Source: Bacteroidales bacterium (lineage in GTDB: Bacteria; Bacteroidota; Bacteroidia; Bacteroidales; P3). Taken from it: DNA of 64,000 bases. Below the pieces are notes generated by a model. It did not search any database and was not told the DNA's origin. It saw only the letters and a list, made by a program, of their open reading frames with translations. The stretch covers positions 1-64,000 of the forward strand of contig JAFXXI010000010.1 in assembly GCA_017542345.1 (NCBI GenBank), given 5' to 3'. The position numbers and the translations under genes were made by a program. Shown in pieces: positions 26,063-34,560 of the stretch (its first letter is position 1; every line of letters begins with the position of its first letter).

Positions 26063-27096
26063 AGAGAACACTGACATTGATTGCCGCCATGCTGACACTG
26101 ACAGCTGCCGTGGCGCAGAAGAGCAGCCTCACGGCCACAGTGAGTGGCCTGACAGGAGGAATGAAGGTGGTGCTGTGTGTGCCGCAGGGCGGTCGCCTGG
26201 TGCCGGCCGACACGCTGACGCCCGACAACAAGGGGCGTATCAAACTGGACCGCGAGGGGAGCACCCCCCAGTTCTTCGCGCTAACGCTGAATCAGGCGCA
26301 GAGCCCAATGGTGCATGTGATACTGCTGCCCAAGGAGAAGGTGAGCATGGATGTGGAATACCAGCCCGAGTTGAACTTCCTCAAGGTGTCGAATGTCAAG
26401 GGTTCGCAGAACATGGCGCTCTATGCCGACTACTCGCAGCTGATGAGCGACGCCATCCGCATCCCCGAACGGCAGGCTACGTTGGCCGACGGCATGGAGC
26501 AGCTGATCGCCGCGCATCCCAACCAGCTGATGAGCGCTTTCCTGGTCACCTATTTCGAGACCGCTTTCGAGCAATATGCGCCGCTCTACAAGCAGGTGCG
26601 CGATGCGCTGATAGGCACCTATCCGAACAACGAATTTGTGTTGCATCTTGACGAGAAGGTGCGTGGAGCGGTGCTGGTGGGTATGGAAGCACCTGACATT
26701 GTGATGGCCGACCGTGACGGCAAGACCCGCCGTCTGTCGGACTTGCGCGGCAAGGTGGTGCTGATTGACTTCTGGGCCTCATGGTGCCGTCCCTGCCGGG
26801 CGGAGAACCCTAACGTGGTGCGCCTCTACAAGCAATACCGTGACAAAGGCTTCGACATCTTCAGCGTGTCGCTCGACAACAGCCGTGAGGCCTGGCTCCG
26901 CGCTATCGCCGCCGACGGCCTGGTGTGGGAGAACCACGTCAGCGACCTGCGGGGCTGGAGCTCGTCGGGCGGCCGTCTCTACGGGGTCAACTCGATACCT
27001 GCCACCGTGCTGGTGGGACCCGACGGCAAGGTGCTGGCACGCAATTTGCGGGGACCTGAATTGGAAAAGAAACTCAAAGAAGTATTGGGACAATGA
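26059..27096 (+). CDS. Exported TlpA/ResA-like thioredoxin-fold protein
   Basis: A 345-residue protein with a signal peptide (LTAAVAQ), an N-terminal beta domain like DUF4369 (~21-105), a helical linker, and a C-terminal thioredoxin domain. The active site is W242-C-R-P-C246 (WASWCRPC). It probably reduces periplasmic disulfides. The start at 26059 is set by the ATGA overlap with the protease gene; the longer frame upstream is a shadow of that gene. It overlaps mrp by four bases. Confidence 0.9.
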   Translation: MKRTLTLIAAMLTLTAAVAQKSSLTATVSGLTGGMKVVLCVPQGGRLVPADTLTPDNKGRIKLDREGSTPQFFALTLNQAQSPMVHVILLPKEKVSMDVEYQPELNFLKVSNVKGSQNMALYADYSQLMSDAIRIPERQATLADGMEQLIAAHPNQLMSAFLVTYFETAFEQYAPLYKQVRDALIGTYPNNEFVLHLDEKVRGAVLVGMEAPDIVMADRDGKTRRLSDLRGKVVLIDFWASWCRPCRAENPNVVRLYKQYRDKGFDIFSVSLDNSREAWLRAIAADGLVWENHVSDLRGWSSSGGRLYGVNSIPATVLVGPDGKVLARNLRGPELEKKLKEVLGQ

Positions 27097-28172
27097 TAAC
27101 AACTACACAGATAGAGATGGCCCTGGGCCATGTGAACGACCCCGACCTGGGTCGCAGCCTGACTGAATTGGGCATGATTGAGAACATCAAGGTGGAGGGA
27201 AAGAAGGTGAGTTTCGACCTGGTGCTGACCACGCCCGCCTGTCCGATGAAAAAGAAGATGAGCGACGACTGCATTGCCGCCATCCACGAATTGGTGGACC
27301 GCGAAGCCGAGGTGGAGATAAACCTCACCAGCAAGCCCCAGCCCGACCCCAAGGAGGAGTTCAAAGAGGCCTTCAAGAATATCCACAACACTATTGTGGT
27401 GGCCTCGGGCAAAGGCGGCGTGGGCAAAAGCACGGTGGCGGTGAATCTGGCCATCGCACTGGCCAAGACCGGCGCCAAAGTGGGCCTAGTGGACGCCGAT
27501 ATCTATGGTCCCTCCATCCCCATTATGCTGGGCGTGGAAGGCGAGGAAATCTACGGACACCGTGTAGGAGAGAAGACCTATATGCTCCCCATTGAGAAGT
27601 ACGGCGTCAAGCTGATGTCAGTGGGCTTCTTTGTCGATGCCAACAAGGCGTTGGCATGGCGCGGACCGATGGCCAGCGGCGCACTGAAGCAACTGCTGGG
27701 CGAGACCTGGTGGGACGAGATAGATTATCTGGTGGTGGACATGCCCCCGGGAACGGGCGACATACAACTCACCCTGGCGCAAAGCATTCCCGTCACGGGA
27801 GCTATCATCGTCAGTACCCCGCAGCAGGTGGCTCTGGCCGATGTGGTGCGTGGAGTGGAATTGTTCCGCAACGAGGCAGTGAACATCCCTGTGCTGGGAT
27901 TCGTGGAGAACATGGCTTGGTTTACGCCCGCCGAGTTGCCGGAGAACAAGTACTATATCTTCGGCAAGGGCGGTTGCAAGAAACTGGCCGAAGAGATGCA
28001 GATACCGCTGCTGGGCGAGATTCCGCTGGTGCAGAGTATTGCCGAGAGCGGCGACAGTGGCAAGCCGGTGGCATTGTTCAACCCTGCCGAGAGCAAGAGT
28101 GCGGTGCGTGACGCCTTCGACGAGTTGGCACAGAACACTATCAAGGAAATTTGTAAGCTGAGTGTTAAGTAG
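27093..28172 (+). CDS. Mrp/ApbC family Fe-S cluster carrier ATPase
   Basis: A 359-residue protein with an N-terminal MIP18/DUF59 domain (1-~85; TTPACPMK) and a P-loop NTPase domain (SGKGGVGKST at ~106-115, then DADIYGPSIP). It delivers Fe-S clusters. The usual CxxC near the C-terminal third is absent: the corresponding stretch reads ENMAWFTPAELPENKYY. Cluster binding may therefore depend on the MIP18 Cys or on Nfu, whose gene starts 20 bases downstream. Confidence 0.93.
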   Translation: MITTTQIEMALGHVNDPDLGRSLTELGMIENIKVEGKKVSFDLVLTTPACPMKKKMSDDCIAAIHELVDREAEVEINLTSKPQPDPKEEFKEAFKNIHNTIVVASGKGGVGKSTVAVNLAIALAKTGAKVGLVDADIYGPSIPIMLGVEGEEIYGHRVGEKTYMLPIEKYGVKLMSVGFFVDANKALAWRGPMASGALKQLLGETWWDEIDYLVVDMPPGTGDIQLTLAQSIPVTGAIIVSTPQQVALADVVRGVELFRNEAVNIPVLGFVENMAWFTPAELPENKYYIFGKGGCKKLAEEMQIPLLGEIPLVQSIAESGDSGKPVALFNPAESKSAVRDAFDELAQNTIKEICKLSVK

Positions 28173-28191
28173 TTAAGATAATGTTAAAGCT

Positions 28192-28437
28192 ATGACTGAT
28201 TTAGAAAAACCAATCGTAGAGCAAAAAGTGAAGAATGCTTTGGCGCAGATTCGCCCCTATCTGCAGCAGGATGGCGGCGACGTGGAGTATGTGGACATGA
28301 CCGCCGAGGGCGTGGTCATCGTGCGCCTCAAAGGACATTGCGGCAGTTGTCCGCACGCCATGCAGACCCTCAAACAGGGCATTGAGGCTGCGTTGAAGAA
28401 AGTGATTCCCGAAGTGAAAAGCGTGGAGAAAATATGA
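28192..28437 (+). CDS. NifU/Nfu C-terminal-type Fe-S scaffold
   Basis: An 81-residue protein made only of the Nfu domain, with the cluster-binding CGSCPHA (CxxC) and the typical IRPYLQQDGGDVEY. As a dimer it would hold a [4Fe-4S] cluster. It lies between mrp and the adenosyltransferase gene, with a four-base overlap at its 3' end. Confidence 0.93.
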   Translation: MTDLEKPIVEQKVKNALAQIRPYLQQDGGDVEYVDMTAEGVVIVRLKGHCGSCPHAMQTLKQGIEAALKKVIPEVKSVEKI

Positions 28438-28979
28438 TATACACCAAGACTGGCGACAGCGGCACCACCTCGCTTGTGGGAGGCAGCCGAGTGAACAAAG
28501 ACGACGTGCGCGTGGAGGCCTACGGCACGGTGGACGAGCTCAACTCGCATATTGGGCTGTTGGCCGAGATGTTGCGTCCCATTCAGGGAGGCTATTATGA
28601 CGAACTGAAAGCGGTGCAGCACAACCTCTTCACCTTGCAGACGTTGCTGGCTACCGAGGACGAGACCATCTATGCCCGGTTGCCGCAGCTGGCGGCGGAA
28701 GAGGTGGACATACTGGAGCGCCAGATTGACACCATCAGCGACCAACTGCCGAAGTTGCACAACTTCGTCATTGCCGGCGGCAATGTGTCGGGTGCGCAGT
28801 GCCACGTGTGTCGCACGGTGTGCCGGCGTGCCGAGCGGTGTGTTGTCACCCTCGCGCGAGAAGCGCATGTGGACGAGGTTATCATGCGTTATCTGAACCG
28901 CCTGTCGGACTACCTGTTTGTCCTCGCACGTTGCGTTGTATTGCTGGACGGAAAGGTCGAAGATGTGTATATCAGCTAG
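28434..28979 (+). CDS. PduO-type cob(I)alamin adenosyltransferase
   Basis: A 181-residue protein with the family signature at the N-terminus (MIYTKTGDSGTTSLVGG, ATP-binding loop) and EAYGTVDELNSHIG. CRRAERCVV and the helix ending VLAR complete the family pattern. It makes adenosylcobalamin, used for example by lysine 5,6-aminomutase, which fits the kal gene at 34087. It terminates the S41-Trx-Mrp-Nfu unit. Confidence 0.94.
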   Translation: MIYTKTGDSGTTSLVGGSRVNKDDVRVEAYGTVDELNSHIGLLAEMLRPIQGGYYDELKAVQHNLFTLQTLLATEDETIYARLPQLAAEEVDILERQIDTISDQLPKLHNFVIAGGNVSGAQCHVCRTVCRRAERCVVTLAREAHVDEVIMRYLNRLSDYLFVLARCVVLLDGKVEDVYIS

Positions 28980-28991
28980 ATAAAAAAAATA

Positions 28992-29023
28992 TTTGTCAAT
29001 ATCTGAAAAAGGTGTACCTTTGC
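28992..29023 (+). promoter_or_regulatory. Promoter of the DUF2795 gene
   Basis: -33 TTTG at 28992-28995 and -7 TACCTTTGC at 29015-29023, with 19-base spacing. Confidence 0.8.
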
Positions 29024-29045
29024 AAAAAATTTGGAGCAACAGAGT

Positions 29046-29267
29046 ATGTATTGGACACTTGAATTAGCATCGAAATTGGAGGATGCCCCTTGGCCTGCAA
29101 CGAAGGAAGAATTGATTGACTATGCGCAGCGTACGGGAGCACCCATGGAAGTGATAGAGAACCTGCAGGAGATAGAGGATGAGGGCGATCAATATGAGAG
29201 TATAGAGGATATATGGCCTGACTACCCTACCAAGGAGGACTTTTTCTTTGAAGAAGACGAGTACTAG
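29046..29267 (+). CDS. DUF2795 protein
   Basis: A 73-residue acidic protein beginning MYWTLELASKLEDAPWPATK and ending FFFEEDEY, a highly conserved Bacteroidota DUF2795 form. The function is unknown. It is short and soluble, with a helix-turn-helix-like middle (ELIDYAQRTG). The start at 29046 gives the conserved N-terminus. Its 3' end carries the ribosome-binding site of the next gene. Confidence 0.88.
   Translation: MYWTLELASKLEDAPWPATKEELIDYAQRTGAPMEVIENLQEIEDEGDQYESIEDIWPDYPTKEDFFFEEDEY
29232..29238 (+). promoter_or_regulatory. Strong Shine-Dalgarno deciding a TTG start
   Basis: AAGGAGG lies 9 bases upstream of the TTG at 29248, inside the DUF2795 coding region. Such a strong site is rare in this window and supports the TTG as the true start. 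Confidence 0.7.
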
Positions 29268-30045
29268 TCAGGATTCGTCTCGACCGGTAACCTTGTCTAT
29301 AGTAGGTTCCGGCAATGTAGCCACTCATCTCGCACTGGCATTCTATGCGGCGGGATGCAATATCCGCCAAGTGCTGTCGCGCTCGTTTGACCATGCGCAG
29401 GCGTTGGCTGTACGTGTCGGCGCCAGGCCGACCAATCGCTCCGCCGAACTGGACGAGGATATCGATGTGTGTTTGCTGTGCGTGGGTGACGATGCCCTGT
29501 ATGACCTCGCCCTAGACCTCCGCCTTCCACACAGTATTGTAATTCATACATCGGGTACTACGCCCGCCACAGTGCTTAAGGGTATCAGCAGCCGCTATGG
29601 GGTGGTGTGGTCGCCACAGACATTTATCCGCGATATCGCGATGGACTATGCCCGGCTGCCGCTGTGCATCGAGGGCAGCACGCTGCAGGTGGAAAGTCAG
29701 ATTGAGGCGCTGGTGCGGCAGGTGAGTCCTTGTATCTACCGTCTTGGCCTTGAAGAACGCCGCAAAGCACATCTGGCAGCAGTGATGGTGAGCAACTTTG
29801 TCAACGCCATCAATGCCACGGCACAGGAATATATGCAGGAAGCCGGACTGGATTATGAGATGCTGCGGCCGTTGGCGGAGCAGACCCTACGCAAGTGGGA
29901 CTACGGCGACCTGTGGGCGCAGCAGACAGGCCCAGCACGTCGCCGCGACGAGAAGACCCTTGTCACACAACGCCGGATGCTGGCAGACAACCCGCGCCTT
30001 CTCCAGCTTTACGACCTCCTGACGGAGATAATACAAGAAAAATGA
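29248..30045 (+). CDS. DUF2520 / Rossmann-like NADP-binding protein
   Basis: A 265-residue protein with an N-terminal Rossmann motif (SIVGSGNVATHLALAF) and a C-terminal helical DUF2520 domain (SNFVNAINATAQEYM). It resembles 6-phosphogluconate/ketopantoate-type reductases; substrate unknown. It starts at TTG 29248 within the 3' end of the DUF2795 gene (20-base overlap). Its stop overlaps tatD (ATGA). Confidence 0.88.
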   Translation: MKKTSTSQDSSRPVTLSIVGSGNVATHLALAFYAAGCNIRQVLSRSFDHAQALAVRVGARPTNRSAELDEDIDVCLLCVGDDALYDLALDLRLPHSIVIHTSGTTPATVLKGISSRYGVVWSPQTFIRDIAMDYARLPLCIEGSTLQVESQIEALVRQVSPCIYRLGLEERRKAHLAAVMVSNFVNAINATAQEYMQEAGLDYEMLRPLAEQTLRKWDYGDLWAQQTGPARRRDEKTLVTQRRMLADNPRLLQLYDLLTEIIQEK

Positions 30046-30809
30046 CGTTTGTCGACACCCACTGCCACCTCTACGACGAGGCTTTTGACGCTGACCGCGA
30101 TGAAGCAGTGCAGCGTGCGGTGGAGGTTGGTGTCAAGACAATGCTGCTGCCAGACATCGATAGTGCAAGCACGGACCGTCTGGATGCCCTGGCGGCACAG
30201 TATCCGCAGCATTTCCGTCGGATGGCGGGATTGCATCCGACGTCGGTCAAGGAAGATTATGAGCAGGAATTGCAGCATGTACGCGACTGCCTCTTTGCTC
30301 AGCGTTTTGTCGCCGTGGGCGAGATAGGTATGGACCTCTATTGGGACCGTACTTATGAGGAACAGCAGCGTGTGGTGTTGCGCCAGCAGATGCTATGGGC
30401 TGAGGAGTTAGGTCTGCCGGTGGCGCTACATATCCGCAAAGCTCACAACGAGGTGTTCGGACTATTGCGCGATATGAATCGAAAGAACTACAAGGGTGTT
30501 ATGCACTGCTTTGGTGGCAGTGTGCAGGAGGCGCAGCGTGCCGTTGAGATGGGATTCTACCTTGGCATTGGTGGCGTGGTTACCTTTAAGAATGCTACCC
30601 TGGCTGAAGTGGTTAAGGCTATGCCCCTTGAGAGACTCCTACTGGAGACGGATGCCCCCTATCTGTCGCCGGTGCCTTATCGCGGCAAGCGCAATGAGAG
30701 TAGCTACATCCCGCTGATAGCCCAGCGTGTGGCTGAGATAAAAGGCATCGGGGTAGAGGAGGTGGCCCGGCAAACCACAGCCAATGCCGCGGAGCTTTTT
30801 GGTCTGTAG
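30042..30809 (+). CDS. tatD: TatD-family metal-dependent DNase
   Basis: A 255-residue protein of the metallo-hydrolase superfamily. Motifs are the N-terminal VDTHCHLYD metal site, AVGEIGMDLYWD, HIRKAHNE, MHCFGGS and LLETDAPYLSP. It would act as a 3'-5' exonuclease in DNA repair or quality control. The start at 30042 is fixed by the ATGA overlap with the DUF2520 gene. It ends this transcription unit. Confidence 0.93.
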   Translation: MTFVDTHCHLYDEAFDADRDEAVQRAVEVGVKTMLLPDIDSASTDRLDALAAQYPQHFRRMAGLHPTSVKEDYEQELQHVRDCLFAQRFVAVGEIGMDLYWDRTYEEQQRVVLRQQMLWAEELGLPVALHIRKAHNEVFGLLRDMNRKNYKGVMHCFGGSVQEAQRAVEMGFYLGIGGVVTFKNATLAEVVKAMPLERLLLETDAPYLSPVPYRGKRNESSYIPLIAQRVAEIKGIGVEEVARQTTANAAELFGL

Positions 30810-30882
30810 GCGATACAATGGATTTGTTGCGGAAAAGTTGCCCTGAATATGTTAAAATAATTTAGGGTATTGTTTTTTTTCG

Positions 30883-30891
30883 TATCTTTGA
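30883..30891 (+). promoter_or_regulatory. -7 element for ackA
   Basis: TATCTTTGA, one base from consensus, lies 62 bases upstream of the ackA ATG. Confidence 0.65.
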
Positions 30892-30952
30892 CACATCGGT
30901 TAAATGCCAATAGATAGAAGAAAAGTATATAAATCAAATAATTAAATAAAAC

Positions 30953-32152
30953 ATGAAAGTCTTAGTTTTGAATTGCGGCAGTTCGTCAATCAAGTATCAG
31001 TTGATTGACATGGCGAACAATGCACAGGTGATGGCCAAGGGCCTGCTGGAACGTATCGGTCTGGAAATGGGTGAGTTTACCCATAAATGGAACGGACAGA
31101 AACATTATGAGCAGAAGCCCATCCCCAATCACACAGAGGGTATCAAGATAGTGCTGGCTGCGTTGACTGACCCCAAGATTGGTGTTATTAAGGACCTGAA
31201 AGAGATTGGTGCTGTCGGCAACCGTGTTGCCCATGGCGGTGAGTTATTCAAGGATAGCTGCCTTGTCACTGACAAGGTGATTGAGCAGATTAAGAGCCTC
31301 GAGCATTTGGCTCCGCTACACACTCCTGGTAACCTTGCTGGTATCTATGCTATGCGTGAGGTGCTGCCCGGTGTCCCGCAGAGCGTGGTGTTTGACACAG
31401 CATTCCACAGCACCCTGCCGCCCAAGACGTTCCTCTACGGTCTGCCGTATGAGATGTATGAGAAATACGGTATCCGTCGCTATGGTTTCCACGGCACCAG
31501 CCACAAGTTTGTGGCAGAGAAGGCTGCCAAGATGATCGGTAAGGACTGGAAGGACCTGAAGATTATCTCCTGTCACCTCGGTAGTGGTGCTTCCATTGCC
31601 GCCATTGACCATGGCAAGAGTTTCGACACCACCATGGGTATGACTGCCCTCGAAGGCCTCATCATGGGCTCGCGCTGCGGTGATGTCGACCCGGGTGTCA
31701 TCCTCTACCTCATGGATCAAGGCTACGACAGCAAGGCGCTGACCAAATTGCTCTACAAGCAGAGCGGCCTCATTGGTATCAGCGGCGACAAGCAGGATAT
31801 GCGTGATATCCGTGCGGGTCGCGATGCCGGCGATGAGCGTTCCACCTACGCCTTTGATATGTTCGCATTGCGCGTGAAACGTTATATCGGTGGCTATATG
31901 GCTGAGATGGGTGGCTGCGACTTGCTGCTCTTTACCGGTGGCATCGGTGAGAATGCATGGTTCATGCGTCACCCCATACTGGAAGGTCTCGAGTGCCTCG
32001 GCATCAAGGTTGACCTTGAACTGAACGACAAAGTCATGGGTGAGGATGTCATCATCAGTACACCTGACTCGAAGGTTGCCACAGTGGTTGTCACTACCGA
32101 TGAGGAATATGTCATTGCTAGCGACACTTACCGACTGGTGACAGGTAAATAA
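30953..32152 (+). CDS. ackA: Acetate kinase
   Basis: A 399-residue ASKHA-fold kinase making ATP from acetyl phosphate in fermentation. Motifs are VLNCGSSSIKYQL (phosphate-1), RYGFHGTSHKFV, HLGSGASIAAI and FTGGIGENA. Normal length. It stands alone, without an adjacent pta gene, and ends in a strong terminator shared with the convergent gtrA gene. Confidence 0.97.
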   Translation: MKVLVLNCGSSSIKYQLIDMANNAQVMAKGLLERIGLEMGEFTHKWNGQKHYEQKPIPNHTEGIKIVLAALTDPKIGVIKDLKEIGAVGNRVAHGGELFKDSCLVTDKVIEQIKSLEHLAPLHTPGNLAGIYAMREVLPGVPQSVVFDTAFHSTLPPKTFLYGLPYEMYEKYGIRRYGFHGTSHKFVAEKAAKMIGKDWKDLKIISCHLGSGASIAAIDHGKSFDTTMGMTALEGLIMGSRCGDVDPGVILYLMDQGYDSKALTKLLYKQSGLIGISGDKQDMRDIRAGRDAGDERSTYAFDMFALRVKRYIGGYMAEMGGCDLLLFTGGIGENAWFMRHPILEGLECLGIKVDLELNDKVMGEDVIISTPDSKVATVVVTTDEEYVIASDTYRLVTGK

Positions 32153-32170
32153 CAAGCAAGATAAAATAAG

Positions 32171-32210
32171 AAAGTCCCCGCAAGCTGATGCTTGCGGGGA
32201 CTTTTGTTTT
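32171..32210. terminator. Terminator between ackA and gtrA, probably bidirectional
   Basis: A 14-15 bp stem (AAAGTCCCCGCAAG and complement) with loop TGAT is followed by TTTTGTTTT on the + side and preceded by an A-rich stretch. Confidence 0.88.
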
Positions 32211-32216
32211 ATGGGG

Positions 32217-32657
32217 TTATTTATTATTCTTGAAGGTGAAGAGCATGTTGCCGAAGAAGTTCCAAAGAGTGGTGATGGCAATGGCGAGGAGTTTGAAGAG
32301 GTAGAAATCGTCGATGCAGATACTGGCAAGACAGAATGTGCCGCTTTCATAGGCCGCAGGCCAAAGTAGGTGGGACAGCAGCAGGACACCGTTGTTGATG
32401 CCCAGTCCAATGACGCTTACCAATAGGAATTTGAGGTATTCGACCCCCACTTGCTTCTCTTTGCTTCGGAACGTCCAGAGCCGGTTGAGGAAGTAGTTGC
32501 TTGTGGCGGCGCAGGTGAAGCTGATGGTGTTGGCCCAAAGGTCGGGCAACCCCACAATGTCGCGCATGAGGTAAAGGACCCCGAAGTCGACCACCATGCC
32601 ACTGGCGCCGACGATGCCAAACTTGAGGAACTTCGTGATGAGAGAACGCAAGTCCAT
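32217..32657 (-). CDS. GtrA-family membrane protein
   Basis: A 146-residue protein with four predicted membrane helices. GtrA motifs are FGIVGASGMVVDFGVLYL and SNYFLNRLWTFRS near the middle, and TLWNFFGNMLFTFKN at the end. By family it moves polyprenyl-linked sugars or helps polysaccharide synthesis. Its ATG overlaps the stop of the upstream secreted-protein gene by one base. Confidence 0.9.
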   Translation of the reverse strand: MDLRSLITKFLKFGIVGASGMVVDFGVLYLMRDIVGLPDLWANTISFTCAATSNYFLNRLWTFRSKEKQVGVEYLKFLLVSVIGLGINNGVLLLSHLLWPAAYESGTFCLASICIDDFYLFKLLAIAITTLWNFFGNMLFTFKNNK

Positions 32658-33292
32658 TAATTAAACTGCTTCTCCTCAGGAGAATGGATGATGCCGGTCT
32701 TGCGTACGCGCTGCTTCTTGTCGCTCTTGGACTTGCTGATGCGCGGAGCAGGTTTCTTCACACGCGGAAGGTATTGTATATCGCCATCGTCGTTCACCTC
32801 GAGACCATATACTTTCCGAGTGGCGAGATTGCATTTGACATGCCAGAAACGACCACAGCCGCCGCGGGTAAGCAGCACATCGCTGGCCAGACGCTCGTCG
32901 GTGAGGTTCTCGTCCCACAGGAAATTGACCCAAATGATGTGGTCGCCGCGGTCATTGGTGAAACCGACATACTGGCGGCGGTACATACGCATGTGCTCAT
33001 CAATTACGGGACACATGCCGCCTTGGTTGTAGTGGTCGCGGTTCAGGTAGGCAATGCGTTTCTGAATTAGCTTTTCTGTTTCTGCTATTTCCTCGTCAGT
33101 AGGGGTGAAGCGGCCGTCCTGGTTCTCCACAGTAAAGTCTACTTCCCAGTCCTGATGATAGCTCCATCCGTGGTAGTTGTTGCCCCAGACCTCGGCGTTT
33201 TTCCATTTTTCGACGGGCTCAATATACTCCTGCGCCATCGCCAGAGGGGCGAACAGCAGGGCGATAAGTGTCAAAACAAGCGTCTTTTTCAT
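32657..33292 (-). CDS. Secreted protein of unknown function
   Basis: A 211-residue protein with a signal peptide (FAPLAMAQ). The mature region has the segments NYHGWSYHQDWEVDF and GCGRFWHVKCNLATRKVYG (two Cys near the end), and a basic tail (KSKSDKKQRVRKTG). I do not recognise the family. The start MKKTLVLTL at 33292 is preferred to an ATG five codons upstream. It is cotranscribed with gtrA. Confidence 0.75.
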   Translation of the reverse strand: MKKTLVLTLIALLFAPLAMAQEYIEPVEKWKNAEVWGNNYHGWSYHQDWEVDFTVENQDGRFTPTDEEIAETEKLIQKRIAYLNRDHYNQGGMCPVIDEHMRMYRRQYVGFTNDRGDHIIWVNFLWDENLTDERLASDVLLTRGGCGRFWHVKCNLATRKVYGLEVNDDGDIQYLPRVKKPAPRISKSKSDKKQRVRKTGIIHSPEEKQFN

Positions 33293-33316
33293 CCTAAAAT
33301 TTATCATTTAGTGGGT

Positions 33317-33325
33317 GCAAAGATA
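33317..33325 (-). promoter_or_regulatory. -7 element for the 33292 secreted-protein gene
   Basis: On the minus strand this reads TATCTTTGC, 25 bases before the start codon. Confidence 0.65.
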
Positions 33326-33376
33326 CTAATATTTCGGTATCTGCGCAATTTTTTTTTCTAATTGCCAAAAAAGTAG

Positions 33377-33385
33377 TATATTTGC
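33377..33385 (+). promoter_or_regulatory. -7 element for the CoA-transferase gene
   Basis: TATATTTGC lies 45 bases before the start at 33430. It forms a divergent pair with the minus-strand promoter at 33317-33325. Confidence 0.7.
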
Positions 33386-33429
33386 ACTCTGAATTAGATA
33401 ACGCAAAACAATCTAAAATAGTACATATT

Positions 33430-34077
33430 ATGAACAAATTTGTCTCTGTAAAAGAAGCTGCCGACAAAATTCATGACGGCATGACTGTAATGGTGGGCGG
33501 ATTCCTTGGCGTTGGCAACCCTATCGCGCTTATTGACGAGTTAGTTGCCCGTAACGTCAAAGACCTGACGATTATTTGCAACGATACCGCCTATCCCGAG
33601 GTCGGTGTTGGCAAACTTATCACCAATCATCAGGTGAAAGCCCTCATTGCCACACACATTGGCACCAACAACAACACTATTGACCAGATGAATAGCGGTG
33701 AGTTGAAGGTGACCCTTCAACCTCAGGGTACTCTGGCCGAGCAGATTCGTGCTGCCGGCGCTGGACTCGGTGGCGTGCTGACCCAGACTGGTCTTGGTAC
33801 TGTAGTTGAGAATGGCAAGCAGAAAGTAACTGTCGACGGCAAGGAGTATCTTCTTGAAAAGCCCGTCCGTGCAGATGTCGCTATCATTGGCGCCAATATT
33901 GCCGACGTGGATGGCAACTTGGTCTATAAGGGCACTAGCCAGAACTTCTGCCCCATGATGGCCACTGCCGCTGACACCGTCATTGTCGAACCGCAGGAGA
34001 TTGTTGCTACTGGCAGCATTGCCCCCGAGAACGTTAAGACCCCGGGAATCTTTGTCGATTATATTATCAAGAAATAA
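33430..34077 (+). CDS. CoA-transferase subunit A (AtoD-like)
   Basis: A 215-residue alpha subunit of a family I CoA transferase, moving CoA between acetoacetate or butyrate and acetate. Motifs are VMVGGFLGVGNP and AGLGGVLTQTGLGT. The beta subunit, which carries the catalytic Glu and is normally next door, is absent; the kal gene follows instead, 9 bases away. The start at 33430 is chosen over an ATG near the promoter. It likely belongs to lysine fermentation or butyrate formation. Confidence 0.92.
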   Translation: MNKFVSVKEAADKIHDGMTVMVGGFLGVGNPIALIDELVARNVKDLTIICNDTAYPEVGVGKLITNHQVKALIATHIGTNNNTIDQMNSGELKVTLQPQGTLAEQIRAAGAGLGGVLTQTGLGTVVENGKQKVTVDGKEYLLEKPVRADVAIIGANIADVDGNLVYKGTSQNFCPMMATAADTVIVEPQEIVATGSIAPENVKTPGIFVDYIIKK

Positions 34078-34086
34078 ACAAACGTT

Positions 34087-34479
34087 ATGGCAGTGAAATC
34101 GATGCTCCGCGTCCGTATGAGCGCCAAGGACGCGCATTATGGAGGAAATCTTGTTGATGGCGCACACATGCTCCATCTTTTTGGCGATGTTGCTACCGAG
34201 CTTCTCATCATTCAGGATGGCGACGAGGGTCTTTTCTGCGCTTACGATATGGTTGAGTTCAAGGCTCCTGTCTACGCTGGTGACTACATTGAGGCATATG
34301 GTGAAATTACCCATGTGGGTAACACCAGCCGCAAGATGAGTTTCGAGGCTTACAAGGTCATCAAGACCCGCCCCGACATCAGTGATAGCGCAGCCGACGT
34401 GCTTGAGGAGAAGATACTGGTTTGCCGTGCTTCCGGCACTTGTGTCACTCCTAAGAATTGCCAGCGCAAGAATAACTAA
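34087..34479 (+). CDS. kal: 3-aminobutyryl-CoA ammonia-lyase (Kal)
   Basis: A 130-residue hotdog-fold enzyme that removes ammonia from 3-aminobutyryl-CoA to give crotonyl-CoA in anaerobic lysine degradation. Family hallmarks are [32 protein letters not shown] and [13 protein letters not shown]. Beta-alanyl-CoA ammonia-lyases share this fold and sequence, so the exact substrate is inferred from the adjacent CoA-transferase gene. The other pathway genes (kamA, kamD/E, kdd, kce) are not in the window. Confidence 0.9.
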   Translation: MAVKSMLRVRMSAKDAHYGGNLVDGAHMLHLFGDVATELLIIQDGDEGLFCAYDMVEFKAPVYAGDYIEAYGEITHVGNTSRKMSFEAYKVIKTRPDISDSAADVLEEKILVCRASGTCVTPKNCQRKNN

Positions 34480-34494
34480 TTATGCTGTGATTTT

Positions 34495-34528
34495 AAAACG
34501 GTTGGCCAGAAATGGCCAGCCGTTTTTT
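34495..34528 (+). terminator. Rho-independent terminator after kal
   Basis: A 14-bp stem (AAAACGGTTGGCCA with its complement, one G-T pair) and a GAAA loop run into six T. Confidence 0.88.
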
Positions 34529-34560
34529 GTATCTAAGCGACAATCCTTTCTGCAAACGCA

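Noticed and set aside
28173..28191. Cobalamin riboswitch upstream of the adenosyltransferase gene
   Set aside because: The gene overlaps nfu by four bases and the operon gaps are too short to hold one.
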